Part shown: one piece after another, positions 1-12,713 of the stretch
Layout: the number at the start of each line of letters is the position of its first letter
Position numbering within the stretch: the first letter of the stretch is position 1
NCBI GenBank assembly: GCA_018389105.1
Contig: JACATO010001117.1
Location: forward strand, 744,001 to 808,000
Direction of reading: 5' to 3'
Length of the DNA stretch: 64,000 nt
Origin: Nautilus pompilius
Taxonomy: Eukaryota > Mollusca > Cephalopoda > Nautilida > Nautilidae
The notes under the pieces: model-generated
Databases searched by the model: none
What the model saw: the letters and a program-made list of their open reading frames with translations, nothing else
Told to the model about the DNA's origin: nothing
Position numbers and translations under genes: made by a program

Positions 1-179
1 TACTACTGGCACTTACAGCTTGACCATGTTCCTTTTTCGTATTGCTTAATTCCTCTTGATGGATTATCGGATATAGACAACAAGCACTAATTTATTAGAG
101 GATGGTTTGCAGATCAATACGCAATACAAGTCCATTATTTCAGATAGATATATTTTACTAGTGTCATGGAAAAATATAT

Positions 180-590
180 TACTCTAACTGAATAACAGCA
201 ACGACAAAATAACGACACATAACAACAGCAAAACTGACAGAAAACGGTACCATAAACAGAAATATTATATCAACATTGAAAGCAACATAATGCCAAGGAT
301 ATGAACAATAACAGCTGTAAATGACACTACCGTGAAAATATCAGCAGCAATGTTAACACACGATAACAATATTAACATGAACACTTCAAACAACGACAAG
401 AGTTTTAATAATACTGTAAACATGAATATTACTATTAGCAACATCAATGTTAACATGAACAACGTTAACAGTAATAAAAACATTAATAACAAAAATAGCA
501 ACACCATCAGCAACAAGGATAGTAATGATATTAACATCGTCAACAGAAGAAACAGCAGTATCAATAAAAAACACTAGCAGTATGATTTTA
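180..590. repeat. Cryptic AAC/AAT/AGC trinucleotide-rich stretch
   Basis: About 400 bases dominated by AAC, AAT, AGC and GAC triplets in an irregular order with visible three-base periodicity. This is what a decayed (AAC)n or (AAT)n microsatellite looks like. Open frames of 70-100 codons on both strands here are Asn/Ser-rich or Leu/Ile-rich by-products of the composition and should not be taken as proteins. Confidence 0.7.
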
Positions 591-1628
591 ACGTCATTGT
601 ACACCTAAGTCTAGTAGACCCGTTAAACTTTATTTAAAGGATGTTTTTTGCTTACTTGATAGTTTTTTTTCGCATAAGAATTATTGACCTTCCACTACAT
701 CCTTCTAGTCATCTCCATATCAACTGCCACACAAAATGTGACTGCACTGTACGCAAAACGGGGCGCAGTATCGAAGGATCATCTTGTAGGCCTTCTTTTC
801 TTACTATCTGGAGAACATGGAGGTCACTTTCTCTTTAACTTTTCTGCCGGCGCATGAACCGTGTCTGCTATTCTTCCTCGCACACTCCGAACCAATTGTC
901 GAATACTGCAATGTTCGCAGCTAGTTCCTGTCGCCCGAGATGTCTACCATTGTGTAAAAGATCGTCTTGTCCACCTTCGCGTTAGCATAGTTTCTATCTA
1001 GAAAGTATCCGCCTTTTTGCGGCGTTGTAGAATGCGACCATTTTCAGATCTCCTAATGCCTGGATCTGTGGATTTTTGGAACGTGGGACAACAGGGGTGT
1101 CTGCCCAGCGAGGGAAAAGAAATTCCCCTGGAGTTTTCTTACTGTTCCTAGAAAGATGTGTAGTGATAGTGTGCTGCCTGTTCTTTCCAGCAGTACTCGC
1201 CCCATTGTAGCCATTCCAGCCATAGAAGGCGGACGTAATTGCTTTGTTCTGCATCGACATCAACGTATGTGTCGGTAGTTGAAACACCGTCTTTTACACC
1301 ATCAAGCGTTTTGTCAGTCGCACTTAACGTCAATATTTCTTTTCCACAAACAGCAGCAGACTTAAATAGTTCGCTTACACTAACAGAGAACGTGGGTCCT
1401 TACTAAAAATCAGCAAAAATACCAAAGCCATCGCCAGCGACCCTGACAGATGAAGAAACTTGTTAAGACAACCTCTGATTACTCGGCTCGGTACCGCCAC
1501 CACGCCATACTGTCAGAGAAAGAGAACAGATGAATATTGGCTCGGATTCCAGGAACTCGCAGCAACTACCGGCCAGGTAAGGGTTAGTAGCATGGATACT
1601 TGCCGCTAATGACAATAACACCACCTAC

Positions 1629-1629
<1 letters not shown>
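591..1629. other. Unique DNA, no gene recognised
   Basis: Mixed-composition DNA. A 97-codon minus-strand frame at 994-1287 has no motif I recognise. A donor-like CCAG|GTAAGG occurs at 1576/1577 with two frames open upstream of it, but no good acceptor precedes it. Confidence 0.5.
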
Positions 1630-1661
<32 letters not shown>

Positions 1662-1662
1662 C
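1630..1662. repeat. (TAA)n microsatellite
   Basis: Eleven uninterrupted TAA units read directly from the sequence. Confidence 0.95.
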
Positions 1663-1664
1663 AG

Positions 1665-2351
1665 TATACGGCATTGTTTAAATAATGTATGACTTTCCGC
1701 TTATTTGCCTACTACCGCCATCGGTTGAAGTCGGCAAAGTGGAAGACAAATTTCCAATAAGGGCGACATGAAAAAATAAAATGGGAAGGTCGCAGCGGGG
1801 CAGACAGACGGCGGATGACGGTTGTGAAGAGGCGTCACCAAGAAGCTGTCCACTGGGGTGAGTCATAACAAAGACGGAGCAAGATTAATTGGTGGCCGCC
1901 GAGCTCAGCTGAACAAGTCGCGAGGCAGCGCAGAACGCGGTGTAGCTTCCGTCCGCCCCTAACGAGAAACTCACCCAGTCGCCATTTGCACACACACACA
2001 CACACACCCCCCCGGTGTCAGATAAAGAAGTGCCCGCCATTTCCTCCTCCTAACCAGCGCAGATACCGCTAACTGACGGACATCTTCGAATGGCGTTTGG
2101 TCCATCCGGCTGCCCCGGGGTCTGCGGCGTTGTCTCTTTCTTCCCTCGAGGGGAGGGGAAGGGTCAGGGAGTCCTGCAGGAAGGAGCAAAGTTCTGACTG
2201 AGGCTGAATAAAGCTGTTACAGTGGCTTTACTTCCTCCCCCCCCTCCCTCTCTCATACAAACACGGACACAACAATTCTTTTCCATTAACTTTTATCTAA
2301 CAGTTTTTATTTTTTTGTTGCATACCTTTATAAACCTCCCCCCAAATTAGG
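1665..2351. other. CpG-richer unique segment with a (CA)n run
   Basis: GC- and CpG-richer than its flanks, with a perfect donor-like GGG|GTGAGT near 1858, an ATTAATTGG homeodomain-type site near 1886 and a (CA)n run at 1989-2007. No coding frame is supported. Regulatory DNA or a non-coding first exon is possible, but this rests on composition only. Confidence 0.3.
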
Positions 2352-2382
2352 TTTATTATTATTATTATTAATATTATTATTA
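2352..2382. repeat. (TTA)n microsatellite
   Basis: Short run of TTA/TTAT units, slightly interrupted. Confidence 0.85.
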
Positions 2383-4129
2383 GTTTATATTCTTAGAAGG
2401 AGAAAAGTCTGCCCTCTCGTCTGCAGCTGTTCCTGAAGACGAACCCCCCCCCCGGAGCATAGCCATCTATTTACTCGGCGGATGACGAAACTGTAGCCCG
2501 AAATTAGAAATAATGGTGAAGCAGCAGCAGACGAGCAAACAATAGCTGAGTTGTAGGAAGCGCTTTAGTTTTTGCCGAATAACAGTCACGGCGGGTAGAG
2601 TCTACGGTCTTATTATCGCACGGGAAAGGAGAAATTTACAGGCGACTTCCTTGACGTTTCTATTCTGCCCGCGGCCATCATCCGACTGATGGCTGAATCG
2701 TCTCTTTGATGTTTAGTCGATCGACGTCTTTCCTTTTTTTTTCCCAGTCGCATTCAATATTTTCTTTCTTTTGTTGTTTGATTCACACGGGAAAACATTA
2801 ATCCGTGTTTTATATTTTATATTACTCTCTAATTTATTATTTTTGAGGTGATCGCAGCGTGAATATCTAGTGGGTTAAGACGTTGCTATAGTTACCCCAC
2901 ATCACCGACAGAACCACTTTCTTCGATTACCTATTCATCGATACGGGTGTAGACCCCCCCTAGGATAATGGAAGCAACAACGACGACGGCAAAGATTTCC
3001 CAGCCGTCTACGTATGAACTGTTATTAGGAGCAGTTGACAGTTTGAGTAAATCAGTGGATTGATTTCTGCACCTGAACTCTAATCAGTCATCAGTGTAGC
3101 TTTGAGTAGGGTTTTGTTGAGTGTTAATTTGATAGCCATCAGTGTCGATTTGAGTAAAGTGTTATTAATTTAATTACACATCAAATTATGGTTTTTGAAA
3201 GCTATTAATTAAACGGCAGCAGCGTCGAAAGACGAAAGCCCTGCATTACAGACGGTAATTTCATCATGAATCCAATGAGCCCGATTTAGTCAGCTTAATT
3301 GCTGCAAATATATTTATTTTCTCTACCTTCTTTCTATACCCAAGCAAAACTATTTCCCCCCCGTATAGAAACCAAGACTCATAACGTAAAAAAAGCTAAA
3401 CAAAAAAATTCTTAGGCAAATATTTCTGATGCATTTTCTAGTGCGAAGGAGACAGGCAAAAATAAGTAAGTTGTATTGGACGTTTTCCCCAGCTCTCCGG
3501 TGTCCTCTTACATCCAAAAAAGGAAGAGTTCCAGAAGAGGCATCTCAAGTTAGTAACAAATATAGAGATCACCAACCCCCGTAGCCGATCAAATTACCCA
3601 CTAACAATAAATGAATTAATTTTTCACTATGCTGGAATATCATTACTCATGCAAAATGAATGACGCATGACACGTTTTTAAAGTATTGTTTTAGATATCT
3701 CTCTGGGAAATAAAAATACAACAACACCTTTAAATATTTGAGTATATTTACGTTTATGTCTTTAATGAAAGATAGTGCATATCTCTTTTTAAAAAGTACA
3801 CGTATCACCACCAGATTTTTAAAGTTATTCTATTTTTTAAATGATATCATCTGGCACTTTTGGATATATGATATGATAAGCATATTTTAAAAGCACTATT
3901 TTATGTGGAACGTAAATGATCCAGCAGCAAGAGTTGTCGTTATAGAAACGAATTTTTTGTTCGTCGAACAGTAAGTAATTTTCAGCTCGCGACAGGTTAC
4001 TTAATTTTAAAAGTGATTCTCAGCTGAAACAGAAACTACAAGAAAAAATGCTGCTTGTCTTCGACAATTCGCCAAAGAATTAGTGCGATCCCAGTTGTAG
4101 TTCCATGAACAGAGTTCAAGGCGTCCAGC
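2383..4129. other. AT-rich unique DNA, no gene recognised
   Basis: No domain or exon-like signal seen. A weak local duplication with a period of about 49 bases is visible at 3089-3108 and 3138-3157, both starting CATCAGTGT and ending TTTGAGTA. Confidence 0.5.
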
Positions 4130-5003
4130 GGTGAATGAGCGTTTTGTGTACAGACATCCATGAATCACGCTTGCAGTCAGATGATGGAGAAGTTATGTCC
4201 ACTCATTTGACTAGTCTCGTTCTGACCTTTACCGTGTCTGGAACCGGAAAATTTTGGACACAGCCTCCTCTTGAATTTATGAATTATGTGAATTTTTTTA
4301 TGTTGACGAAGGCGACACGGTTCATGCCATTTAGTACAGTATTTGACATAGTTCCACGTCAGCGTTTAATTTAGAAAATCAAGAACAGAAACATTTGCTC
4401 ATGAACATCATGGTATACTTGTGGCAGGTTCTATTTATAATTTATGCTAATAAATTAAAATTTTGTTGGTTAATACTGAAGAAATGTGCAGATGATTCAA
4501 AGTTCTAGACGGGGCCAATACTAACTTTAATAACTTTATTTAACTCCACACTGATTAAGATAAAGTAATACTGTCTAAGTTGACCGCCAATTGCCAAATA
4601 AACTTCAGTATTTCCAAGTATAATGAGTCAGGGTTAGGATTACAACGTCTATGGCTTGGATGACTGTTTATTAATACTAATGCTGAGGCGAAAGATCCTG
4701 GTGTGACTATCCAATGTCTGTAACTCGAAAGGAGATAAAAAGTGCAGTCAGGTGGTAGGTAGGAGAAAAGATGACAGAGGGGGCTTCATCCCTTATTCAA
4801 AGCAAAGACCATATTTGGAGTATGCGGTGCAGGTTTGGCGCACATTCTTTCTTAGGAATGTTGATGACCTGACATTGAAAGATCATGATTATCCTGAACA
4901 TTTGGCTAAAACTGAAATTCCAACAGATATATCACTGATTACAAGGGGATCTAATGGAGACTTTTGAAATTCTAAAAAATAAGAAAATGGTAGACAAGTC
5001 GGA
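4130..5003 (+). mobile_element. CR1-like LINE fragment (reverse transcriptase, decayed)
   Basis: Remnant of a non-LTR retrotransposon reverse transcriptase, which copies its own RNA into DNA at a nicked target. Landmarks come in the expected order although the frame shifts several times. A THLTS stretch lies near 4200, and LLEFMNYV near 4268 precedes the RT palm. FDIVPRQRL at about 4342 matches the family's FD-VPHQRL. CADDSKVL at about 4485 is the catalytic A-DD box. GVTI is near 4700, PYLEYAVQVW at 4807 matches RPHLEYAVQ-W, and GDLMETFEILKN at about 4947 matches the C-terminal RGDLIETFKILN. This end is diagnostic of the CR1/L2/Jockey-type group; I favour CR1. The 5' part (endonuclease) is absent and the 3' end is replaced by a TC array directly after VDKSD. 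Multiple stops and frameshifts make it non-functional. Confidence 0.78.
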
Positions 5004-5038
5004 CTCTCTCTCTCTCTCTCTCCTCTCTCTGTACTGAC

Positions 5039-5086
<48 letters not shown>

Positions 5087-5095
5087 CTGACGTCA

Positions 5096-5132
<37 letters not shown>

Positions 5133-5139
5133 GTCTCTC
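5004..5139. repeat. TC array with embedded GTACTGACGTCA units
   Basis: A (TC)n array interrupted twice, at 5031 and 5084, by the same phrase CTGTACTGACGTCA. This makes it a compound minisatellite rather than a simple dinucleotide run. The same phrase (with ACATCA) is interspersed in the array at 53,502-53,683. The array abuts the truncated LINE on its left. Any open frame here encodes only alternating Ser/Leu or Arg/Glu. Confidence 0.9.
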
Positions 5140-8100
5140 GGAACGACAGCTGTGCAGGTTACCACCGTTTAGACTTCCTGCCCCCCCCTTGCACACAACT
5201 GTGTCTAAATGAAATCTTAGGTTAAAAAAATAAATAAATAAATAAAACATTTGTGTAATTAAGCATCCATCTTTACTTTACATGTTTAGTTGGCCAAACA
5301 TTATTTAGATAACAGGTTTTAGTACACTACTTGATGTAAAGAGCATTACAGCGGTGTAGCTGGGCCATGAACTTGCTACAGCCCGGATGGGTTTTTTCTG
5401 ATACCCAGATTTCAGATGTAAAATAATTTTGGAGACTTTCATGTTTTATTTAAAAAAGAAAAAGACCGACACCGAATTGATTTTTAAACAGCCGTACTCT
5501 AAAAATCTGATGCTAAAACCAGGGTAAATTTAAGATTACAGCTTCTGATCCCTTTCTCCTTATTTTCAAGCCTATAACTGCACACACACCACACACACAC
5601 ACAAACACATTTTAATTTTAAATTAAAAATATTAAAATTATCAGAATTATCAGAATTAAATCTTTAAAATGGTTTTAAAAATTCATCTAATGTTTGCTTA
5701 CATTTATTTATTTATTCACCAATTTCAAATTGCGGCAAGAGTTGCATCCAAAGGAAACAGATTATATTAAAGTTGTGACGCCAATATCGCTTTTTTAAAA
5801 CCATCTGAGATCCGTAAGAAAGACGAGAAAAAACAGTACTGCTAACGCTTTGTCGATTCCGATATCTGTCATTAATTGTATTTATTACTTAATATATGTA
5901 TATTACATGCAAAGTTTAACCAATCAATACTGAGAAATGGCAAAATTAAAAGCAAAACAATAATATAAATAACAAAAGCATCCAAAGATATTTTTTAAAT
6001 AAAAGTCTCAAATTAAAGATACATCGCTGATAAATATGATTAGATTTTAATGTTAGAACTACTAATGATAAATCGCCAAATAGAGAATGATTGTATGTTA
6101 ACTCCACACACCAGCATCTCGTTGTAGTTCCGGTGAAGTTACTTCAGAATTCATACGGAGGCCATACAGAGCTATGACGAACAACCGAAAGTCACGCAGC
6201 ATTATGCTAAATTATGACGTTCATAATGTTGTTTGTGTCTTCTTGACAGGAGAGCTATGGCTGTTGTCCATTCATGTTTAAAAAGCGTTTCATTTTTCAA
6301 TCTGAAAGAATTTTCTGAGAATTAATGATACAACATTTTTTACAAAAAAATACTTTAGTTTAGTATTCATTTTAGAAATGTGTGAATTAAGAGGCAGAAT
6401 GTATGCATACAAATTACATGCAAAAGAGCGATCCTAGGTTACAGGTAACACATTTTAGAATAATAAAACATTTTCTTTTGTGGTGGGTTTAAGAGACATA
6501 TGAAGGCTACTGGGCCAAAATGGAAAAGTAAGAAATTTATTTGTTATTCTAGAAAAGGTGCTATGACCTTTAAAGCAGAGCTCGTATGCTTGAGGCTAGT
6601 CAGTGAGAACCATAAGATAAATATGTGCACTGTATATCAACACGAGACAGTACCAAAAATAACAATAAGCGAACACCAATTAATTTTGTATAAAGAATAT
6701 ATTTGTTAGGAGGAGATGTCAAATTGGAAAAATTAAATGTTAAAAATAATATAGAGATTCTGTTGAAATAAAAACAACTAAATTAGCCTGTTAGGCAAAT
6801 TTGCAGTGCCAAGCCTACAGACAGACCTATGCATTTCTAACTCTTTTTATGCTCTAAAGTTGTTGAACTAGATTTCTGGTGATATTCATGTTGTCTGCAA
6901 TGTTGAACGAAAACGAATTACTTTTTGTTATAGAGTTAAACTCTGTATAGTGTCAGGTGAATGATCTGAATTGTTGTAGAGCAGTTATTCACTCTAGTCA
7001 TTTACTATCAGTCATATTTATCATATCAAAAAGGGCTTGGTTTTTATGCTGGACTGACAAGGTAAGGTCAAGATGACTTTCCTTCCAGTGTTGTCGAGAC
7101 TTTGCCGTTAACTGAAAGACACTTTGTGCACGAATTCGGATCCGTGGGAAAAAGTTGTTCTCATTTTCCTTTTTACTAGCCACAGATTTTTTCAGAATGT
7201 TTGTTTAGACAAGACGTTTTCGCAGCAAGTAGCCCATTATCTAAGCAATATCCATCGTTGGAGCATTATATTGTCCTTGGCATCTGAATTATGCTCCGCC
7301 AAGGCTGGTTTAGGACGGGATTCTAAATTCCTGCTGAAGCTGAACCTGAGGAAGACACCTTGATGGATCATTCCTCAAGAGATGGAGATAAAGCGAACGT
7401 CTCCTAACGATCTCGTTGGTGACTGTTTTAAACGAAGGTTATTTAACTGACTTAAACGTCAGTAAAGCCAGGTTTTATTTGCTTTTTATATACAACTTTG
7501 TCAAAAAATTATTAGTTTGGCGTGAAACAAAATGATTTTAAAAATGATAAAGCGATCACTCGCCCATTTCCTTGTGAAGAATACAGAAAAGGGGGAAGTT
7601 AGAAGCCTGCACTCGCACAAAGCCAAAGTCAGACATCACGCTGGGCGCCGATTGACATCGATAATATACAGCCATTAGTGAATAATTCTCTCTTACTAAC
7701 TAAAAAATAATTCAACAAATGAACTTACCATATACGTATACTATTTAAAATGCAGCCCTGCCGCATTTTTATCTTTATGCTTAGAAAAACAGCTGTCTGG
7801 GTTAAAGCATAAACAAAAATTAAAAACCTAGTTGATTTTGTGCAGTTCCTTTGCACCAGCAACAACAATAAAACATGCGCCTTAAAGATAAACGGCTTCC
7901 AACTGTCTACCGATGTAATCGGTCTCCTTTACTGTTTGTTTGTTTTGGTTTACACAGTAATAAAAAAAATTGCTAATATAATTACAATCAGTAAAAATAT
8001 TATAAAGATGAATTTGAAAAGCGACTCGGTAACATTTCAAAAGCTGCATTTGGAAACAAATTTTGTTTGCAACTTTAATACAAAATTTTAAAACAAAATT

Positions 8101-8870
8101 ACTGCGTTTATACTAAAGCAAAATTTCCCCCATTCCTTTATAATTCAATTAAAATACTACAAATGCATGCGAAATTTTTTTTTTTTTGTAAACAAAATGC
8201 AATTTTTAAATTGTTTTGACGATTATTTTTTTTTTCACTATTAAACCAGCCATGGAAGGGTTAATCTGGAAGTCGGCGACAGGGACATCTACTGCGTCAA
8301 TTCCAATTATCTGAATTTGATTTTTTCTAATATTAAGGTCACGTGCAGGTAATAATTTTAGAATGTTCTCCCCTAATGTCTGAATATCTATATAATTACG
8401 TTAATATTAAAGTACTTGCAAACCTATATATATAATAATAGCATACTATTTTCGACCGACTTGTTTTTTTTTCGCCGATACTTTCCTTTGGTGACGTGAG
8501 CTGGGCGAGGAGAGTTAACGAGATCCTGAAGTGTTACTCAGAGCCTGGGACGTATCGACAAAAGCTCGCGAACAGCAGATGTTCGCGGTAGCCTGGCTCG
8601 CCTTTCCGCTCTGGCTGTGTGTACAATGGAGAAACAAATACGGTGTCAACAGAGGGCGTAAATCTGCACTGGTGTTGGAACAACTGTGACCGAGATTTTC
8701 GTTTTTAGTATTATCGCCAAGCTAGGTCACGCAACAAAGATGCAGGAGACCAGAATAAGGCAGCATACAAAAAAAAAAAAAAAAACGTATGCGTGTTAAA
8801 GCACACCAGGTGGCGACACTTTTCTTTATACCCGAGTGGCGTATACACTAGCGAATAGCGTAGGAGTCGG
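5140..8870. other. AT-rich DNA without recognisable genes
   Basis: Contains a (CA)n run at 5580-5604, several poly-A/T tracts (for example A18 at 8769-8786) and short chance frames without motifs. The part from about 8460 to 8760 is more CpG-rich. A CTCF-like site, ACACCAGGTGGCGAC, lies near 8804. No exon-like structure is convincing. Confidence 0.5.
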
Positions 8871-9074
8871 TTTTCTATTGTAGTCACAGAACTAAGAGTT
8901 TGTCAGCAATAACCAACAACTGTGAGAATTGACGGTCATCGGGAGATGGCAACAGTTGTGGAATTTAGCTATTTTTCTATTGTAGTCACAGAACTAAGAG
9001 TTTGTCAGCAATAACCAACAACTGTGATAATTGACGGTCATCGGGAGATGGCAACAGTTGTGGAATTTAGCTAT
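8871..9074 (+). repeat. 102-bp tandem duplication
   Basis: Two head-to-tail copies, 8871-8972 and 8973-9074, each starting TTTTCTATTGTAGTCACAG and ending GAATTTAGCTAT. They are identical apart from one visible base change (GTGAGAATT against GTGATAATT). Such similarity indicates a recent duplication. No coding role is visible. Confidence 0.95.
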
Positions 9075-9109
9075 TTAGCTTTGAATTGCTTTCCTATTCA
9101 GCAGATTCA

Positions 9110-9110
9110 T

Positions 9111-9172
<62 letters not shown>
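9110..9172. repeat. (TC)n array
   Basis: Nearly pure TC dinucleotide run with one slip; it ends TCTCTGACATCA, directly against a mariner fragment. Confidence 0.95.
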
Positions 9173-9174
<2 letters not shown>

Positions 9175-9182
9175 ATCACCTG

Positions 9183-9333
9183 TTTCCAAAGTTGAAGGAA
9201 GAGCTTAGTGGAAAGAATTTTGATGCTAATGATGCAATGATTACAGTGGTCGAGCAGTTGCTGAACAATCAGGAGAGACTTCCACAAGACCATCATAGCC
9301 AAGTGCATTTGTGTCAAATGGAACATTAGTTAA
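9183..9333 (+). mobile_element. Mariner transposase C-terminal fragment
   Basis: The plus strand reads FPKLKEELSGKNFDAND at 9183 onward, then VVEQLLNNQE, which matches the conserved C-terminal region of mariner DD34D transposases (F-KLKE-L-GK-F, followed by a helix ending in -NQ). A shifted frame continues with KCICVKWNIS and a stop at about 9333, where intact relatives have KRW-KCI. Only about 50 residues survive. The catalytic domain and DNA-binding region are absent, and the left edge is the TC array. It is a dead fragment; the family call rests on this one domain. Confidence 0.65.
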
Positions 9334-10629
9334 AAATGAAACAAAGACGTGTGAGTTTCTTTCTTTGTCAGGCTATAAACATTTTGAACGCTTCGCATAC
9401 ATCGCTTTCTTCGTGTCTGTTCAGAATTTCAGTTTCCTCTGATTTTCTTTCATATTTTGTTAGTCACGATTCTAAGGCGACAAGGCAAAGTCATTTCCCA
9501 AGACTCTGCGGTTCTGTGTGGAAAAACAAGATCGGATGATAGGAAAATCGCAGCCAGCTCTAAACTCAGTAGTGCTTATCATTTAATCAGGAATTCGACT
9601 AACAAGTAAGTGAAGAGATCCTGAAAGTATCAACACTTTGAGCATCTTGCAAAGTCATCTCGCATTTGTTCATCAAAATTCGTACAATGTACCGCTCTCT
9701 TTGGAGTTTTCACTGCGTGTAGCTTATTTGGTAAATAAACACTAGAAGCGCTCGTCATTGTCCATTTATGCTGAACCAAAAGCTTTCTAAATTTTCGTTC
9801 AAAATACAAAACAAATAACTTCACGAGCCTGGTCAGCAGACCGATCCTGCTGGCTACCAAACCGAAACAAGAACACTACTCGTTTGATGCGGTCATCTAA
9901 TCTTGCAGTGACACGTTGGCTTCCTCATCAGCAGTTGGTTGCGCACGCGCAAGGTTCAGCCTACTAAGTGCCTAATTGGATTTTTTCTCTTGCACTGTCA
10001 GTAGGAGGCCATTTATCGTAATTAGGTGAACCAGATAACATTTATAAAACAAAATAATAACGGATGTATCGTACTACAGTAAGAATCCTGTATCAGTAAT
10101 GATAGAGAGAGAATAAAGAATGTACCCAACAACCTTAAAGCAATCGGTCTTTTGAGTCTACGAGGGCACATTACCTACTGTTTTCATATGTACAGGAAAC
10201 ACGTGTCATGGATGTCTCTACTTTCATCTTCTAATTATGTTTCGTTTGTCAGAAATGAGAATTTTCTGCCAAATAATTACTCAACTTTGAGATTTGTAAA
10301 ATGCGAATATGGCTGAAGATTGAAGCAGTTGTGCGCACGTTGATTAAATAAAATAAATGATTTTATCCGTAATTGCTCTGAAAGAAGTAATTTCCATAAA
10401 GTTTATTGACTCTTTAATAAAAAAAGAAAAAAAAATATCAGGAGCGCAGCTCCGATCTGCGATAACAAAAGATTTTTCGGAAAGAAAAATTAGTCCAGTA
10501 CCGCAATTACTCAAGTCGGTCCGTCGTCCGCGACATCAGCGCGGAGCTTAAGGCCGTTATGATTGTAATTAATTAGCCTAAAAATGGGCCGTCCGATAGA
10601 AACAAATAAGGGGAAAATAAGAACAACAA
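9334..10629. other. Unique DNA, no gene recognised
   Basis: Short frames on both strands (for example 9630-9860 minus, 76 codons) have no recognisable motif. No splice-flanked open segment stands out. Confidence 0.45.
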
Positions 10630-11380
10630 TATATATATGAAAACCTGCTGGACGGGTTACGAAAGAGCTACAAGAAAGCGGAGAAGTAACCTTGGTCCTG
10701 AGACAGGAAGACTCGGACTTCAAGAGAGTAGAGTGAGTGGAAGAGCAGCCAGAGAGAAGCCACTCATTAAAAAATAATAAATGAAGCAAAAGGGCTGTGG
10801 TTTTAAAAATTGCGTGTAGAATAAGCAAATGCTTACCACCTTTATTTACCCTTGCTTAGAGAGATACAGATTTATGTGCCAATGGAAGTAATAAGAACGT
10901 TTTCTATTCATTAAATGATGTGATGTCGAGTCTGAAGACGAGTGAAAGACTTCTTTTCAGATGCGTGTGGTGCTTAAAATCCTCTGTCCTAACGTCCTCA
11001 TGGCATGAAATGAAGTTGGGAAGCTGGAAATGGCTGAAGGAATCAGCGAAGAAACTGGCGACACGAACTTCTATTTTCCAGCAGTACAATGATCCCGAAC
11101 ACACACCGAGCTCGATGAAAGAAAGTCTTTTGGAAGGAAAAGTCAAGTTGCCGGAATGACGTGAAAGCAACAGTGAACCCGGGGAAATGGGCATCGGTGA
11201 ATCGCTTTATCACTGTTCAAAGAAGGAAGTCAGACTGCATTGAACATTGTAAACGTTCCCCTTTCTCCTTGCCGGGGTGCTTGAAAAGCCTTCATACGGC
11301 CAAGAAGGAGAAGGCCGTAGTAGCAATGCCAGGTTTTGGTGATTCACGCATAAATATCAATATTCTGGAAATTTGACAGA
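10630..11380 (+). mobile_element. Tc1-like transposase remnant
   Basis: A decayed Tc1-family DNA transposon. Around 10,655 the plus strand gives RVTKELQESG, like the end of the second helix-turn-helix. Near 10,736 it reads SGRAAREKPLIKK, matching the linker GL-GR-ARKKPLI-KK. At about 11,080 FQQYNDPEHT matches the FQQDNDPKHT catalytic block; the aspartate is replaced by tyrosine, so the second catalytic residue is lost. Further on, KESLLEGKVKLPE matches the KEWL--KKIKVLEWP segment, and the tail near 11,320 resembles the C-terminal VI-AKG. Several frame changes and stops separate these pieces. Terminal inverted repeats were not found. The order of blocks on one strand makes the call firm; the subgroup is not resolved. 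Confidence 0.72.
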
Positions 11381-12580
11381 AGTCCTTCTGCTGCGGTAAC
11401 ACAATACAAGATTAAAATATGTAGATGAAAACGTTCACCAAAGTTCTTTCCCTGCATTAGTTGAGTTTTTGCCCATGAAAGCATCAAGTAATATACAGGC
11501 AACCAGGCATGTAAAAAATCACTGATTACTCCGAAGTAGCAACCACAATTTAGACGCGCTATAGACACCTATATCCTATCATTACCAGTTCAGCAAGATA
11601 ATTACCCTAATTATAAGTCATGGGTATTGTCCCAGAAAGCATTACCAAAATCTTCGCTGCGCCCTATACACAGTGAAGTTCACTTTTGCCTCCGCGTTTT
11701 AGCCACCGCAATAAGTTTTGGGAATGTCTACTATTTTGTATATATTGAAGTCGCTGTCGTGCCAAGAGCAGTTCCCATTCGCTCAGAAAGCGGTTAATTA
11801 GGCGAAACAACACAGAAAAGGAGCTACATAACGGACATTTTTGAACCTCGGTCAACTGGACAAAAGATAGCAACAACATGGTGGAAGGAAGTCCGGAAAT
11901 CGAAGAGTGCGCTAAAACAGAGAAGAAAAGAGGGACCGGTACGAGCTCGGAGTAGCAAGATCTTGAATTAAAGTCGGCTCAGGCGGGTTTTGCGAATAGT
12001 ATCGGAAAAACGAAAGCTAAGGGATTTCTCTGCCTCAGTTGGCTGGTGTGAACAATTTATGAAGCCCTTTAAACTTGTTATGCTCAGGACGGCAATTGCC
12101 TAAAGATTAGTGGACGTGTAGGACGATTGGGTTACTCAGTTCCCTTCACACGCACATCTTCAATCGAAGGAAATAAATCAGAACAAAATATCGCAAATTC
12201 GGGAACATGAACGAAATTCCAGCAATCGACGATTTCGCCGTAGTTAAGACAATAAATATGAGAAGTGCGTCATCTGATGTCACAGCTAACAGTAAAAAAC
12301 GGAAGGAAATAAATTTCATCCGGTCTGTGCTTTCGACATAGACATATATATTTATATATTTTAAAAATGTCGGGGGAAAAAAGTGCCGGAAGTGATTCAA
12401 GTGCATTTTCTAAAAAAAAAACAAAAACGGATGATGGATGAGCACGGAATGGTATTTTGGATTGAAAACATTTGGGCCGTAGTTCGTAAAAACAGCCATT
12501 GTTAGTATAGATGGCATTCCGAAGTATTTGTTACAATCAGTTCAATAAATTTCGAAAAGTGGGAATAATCAGTCTTCCAT
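11381..12580. other. Unique DNA, no gene recognised
   Basis: Short chance frames only (for example 12,146-12,406 minus, 86 codons). No exon-like segment, RNA gene or repeat boundary identified. Confidence 0.45.
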
Positions 12581-12713
12581 TCTCTCTCTCTCTCTTCTGT
12601 CTCTTCCCTCTCTCTTCCTCTCTCTACTCCTCTCTCTCTCCTCTCTCTCTCGGCTCTCTCTCTCGTCTCTCTCTCTCTCTCTCTCTCCTCTCTCTTCTCT
12701 CTCTCTCTCTCTC
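12581..12713. repeat. Interrupted (TC)n array
   Basis: TC-rich run with many single-base slips (TTCC, CGGC, TCGTC), so older or less homogenised than the arrays at 9.1 and 42.5 kb. The Ser/Leu-rich plus frame and the Arg/Glu-rich minus frame over it are artefacts. Confidence 0.95.

Noticed and set aside
332-577. Asn/Ser-rich 81-codon frame
   Set aside because: By-product of a cryptic AAC/AAT repeat.
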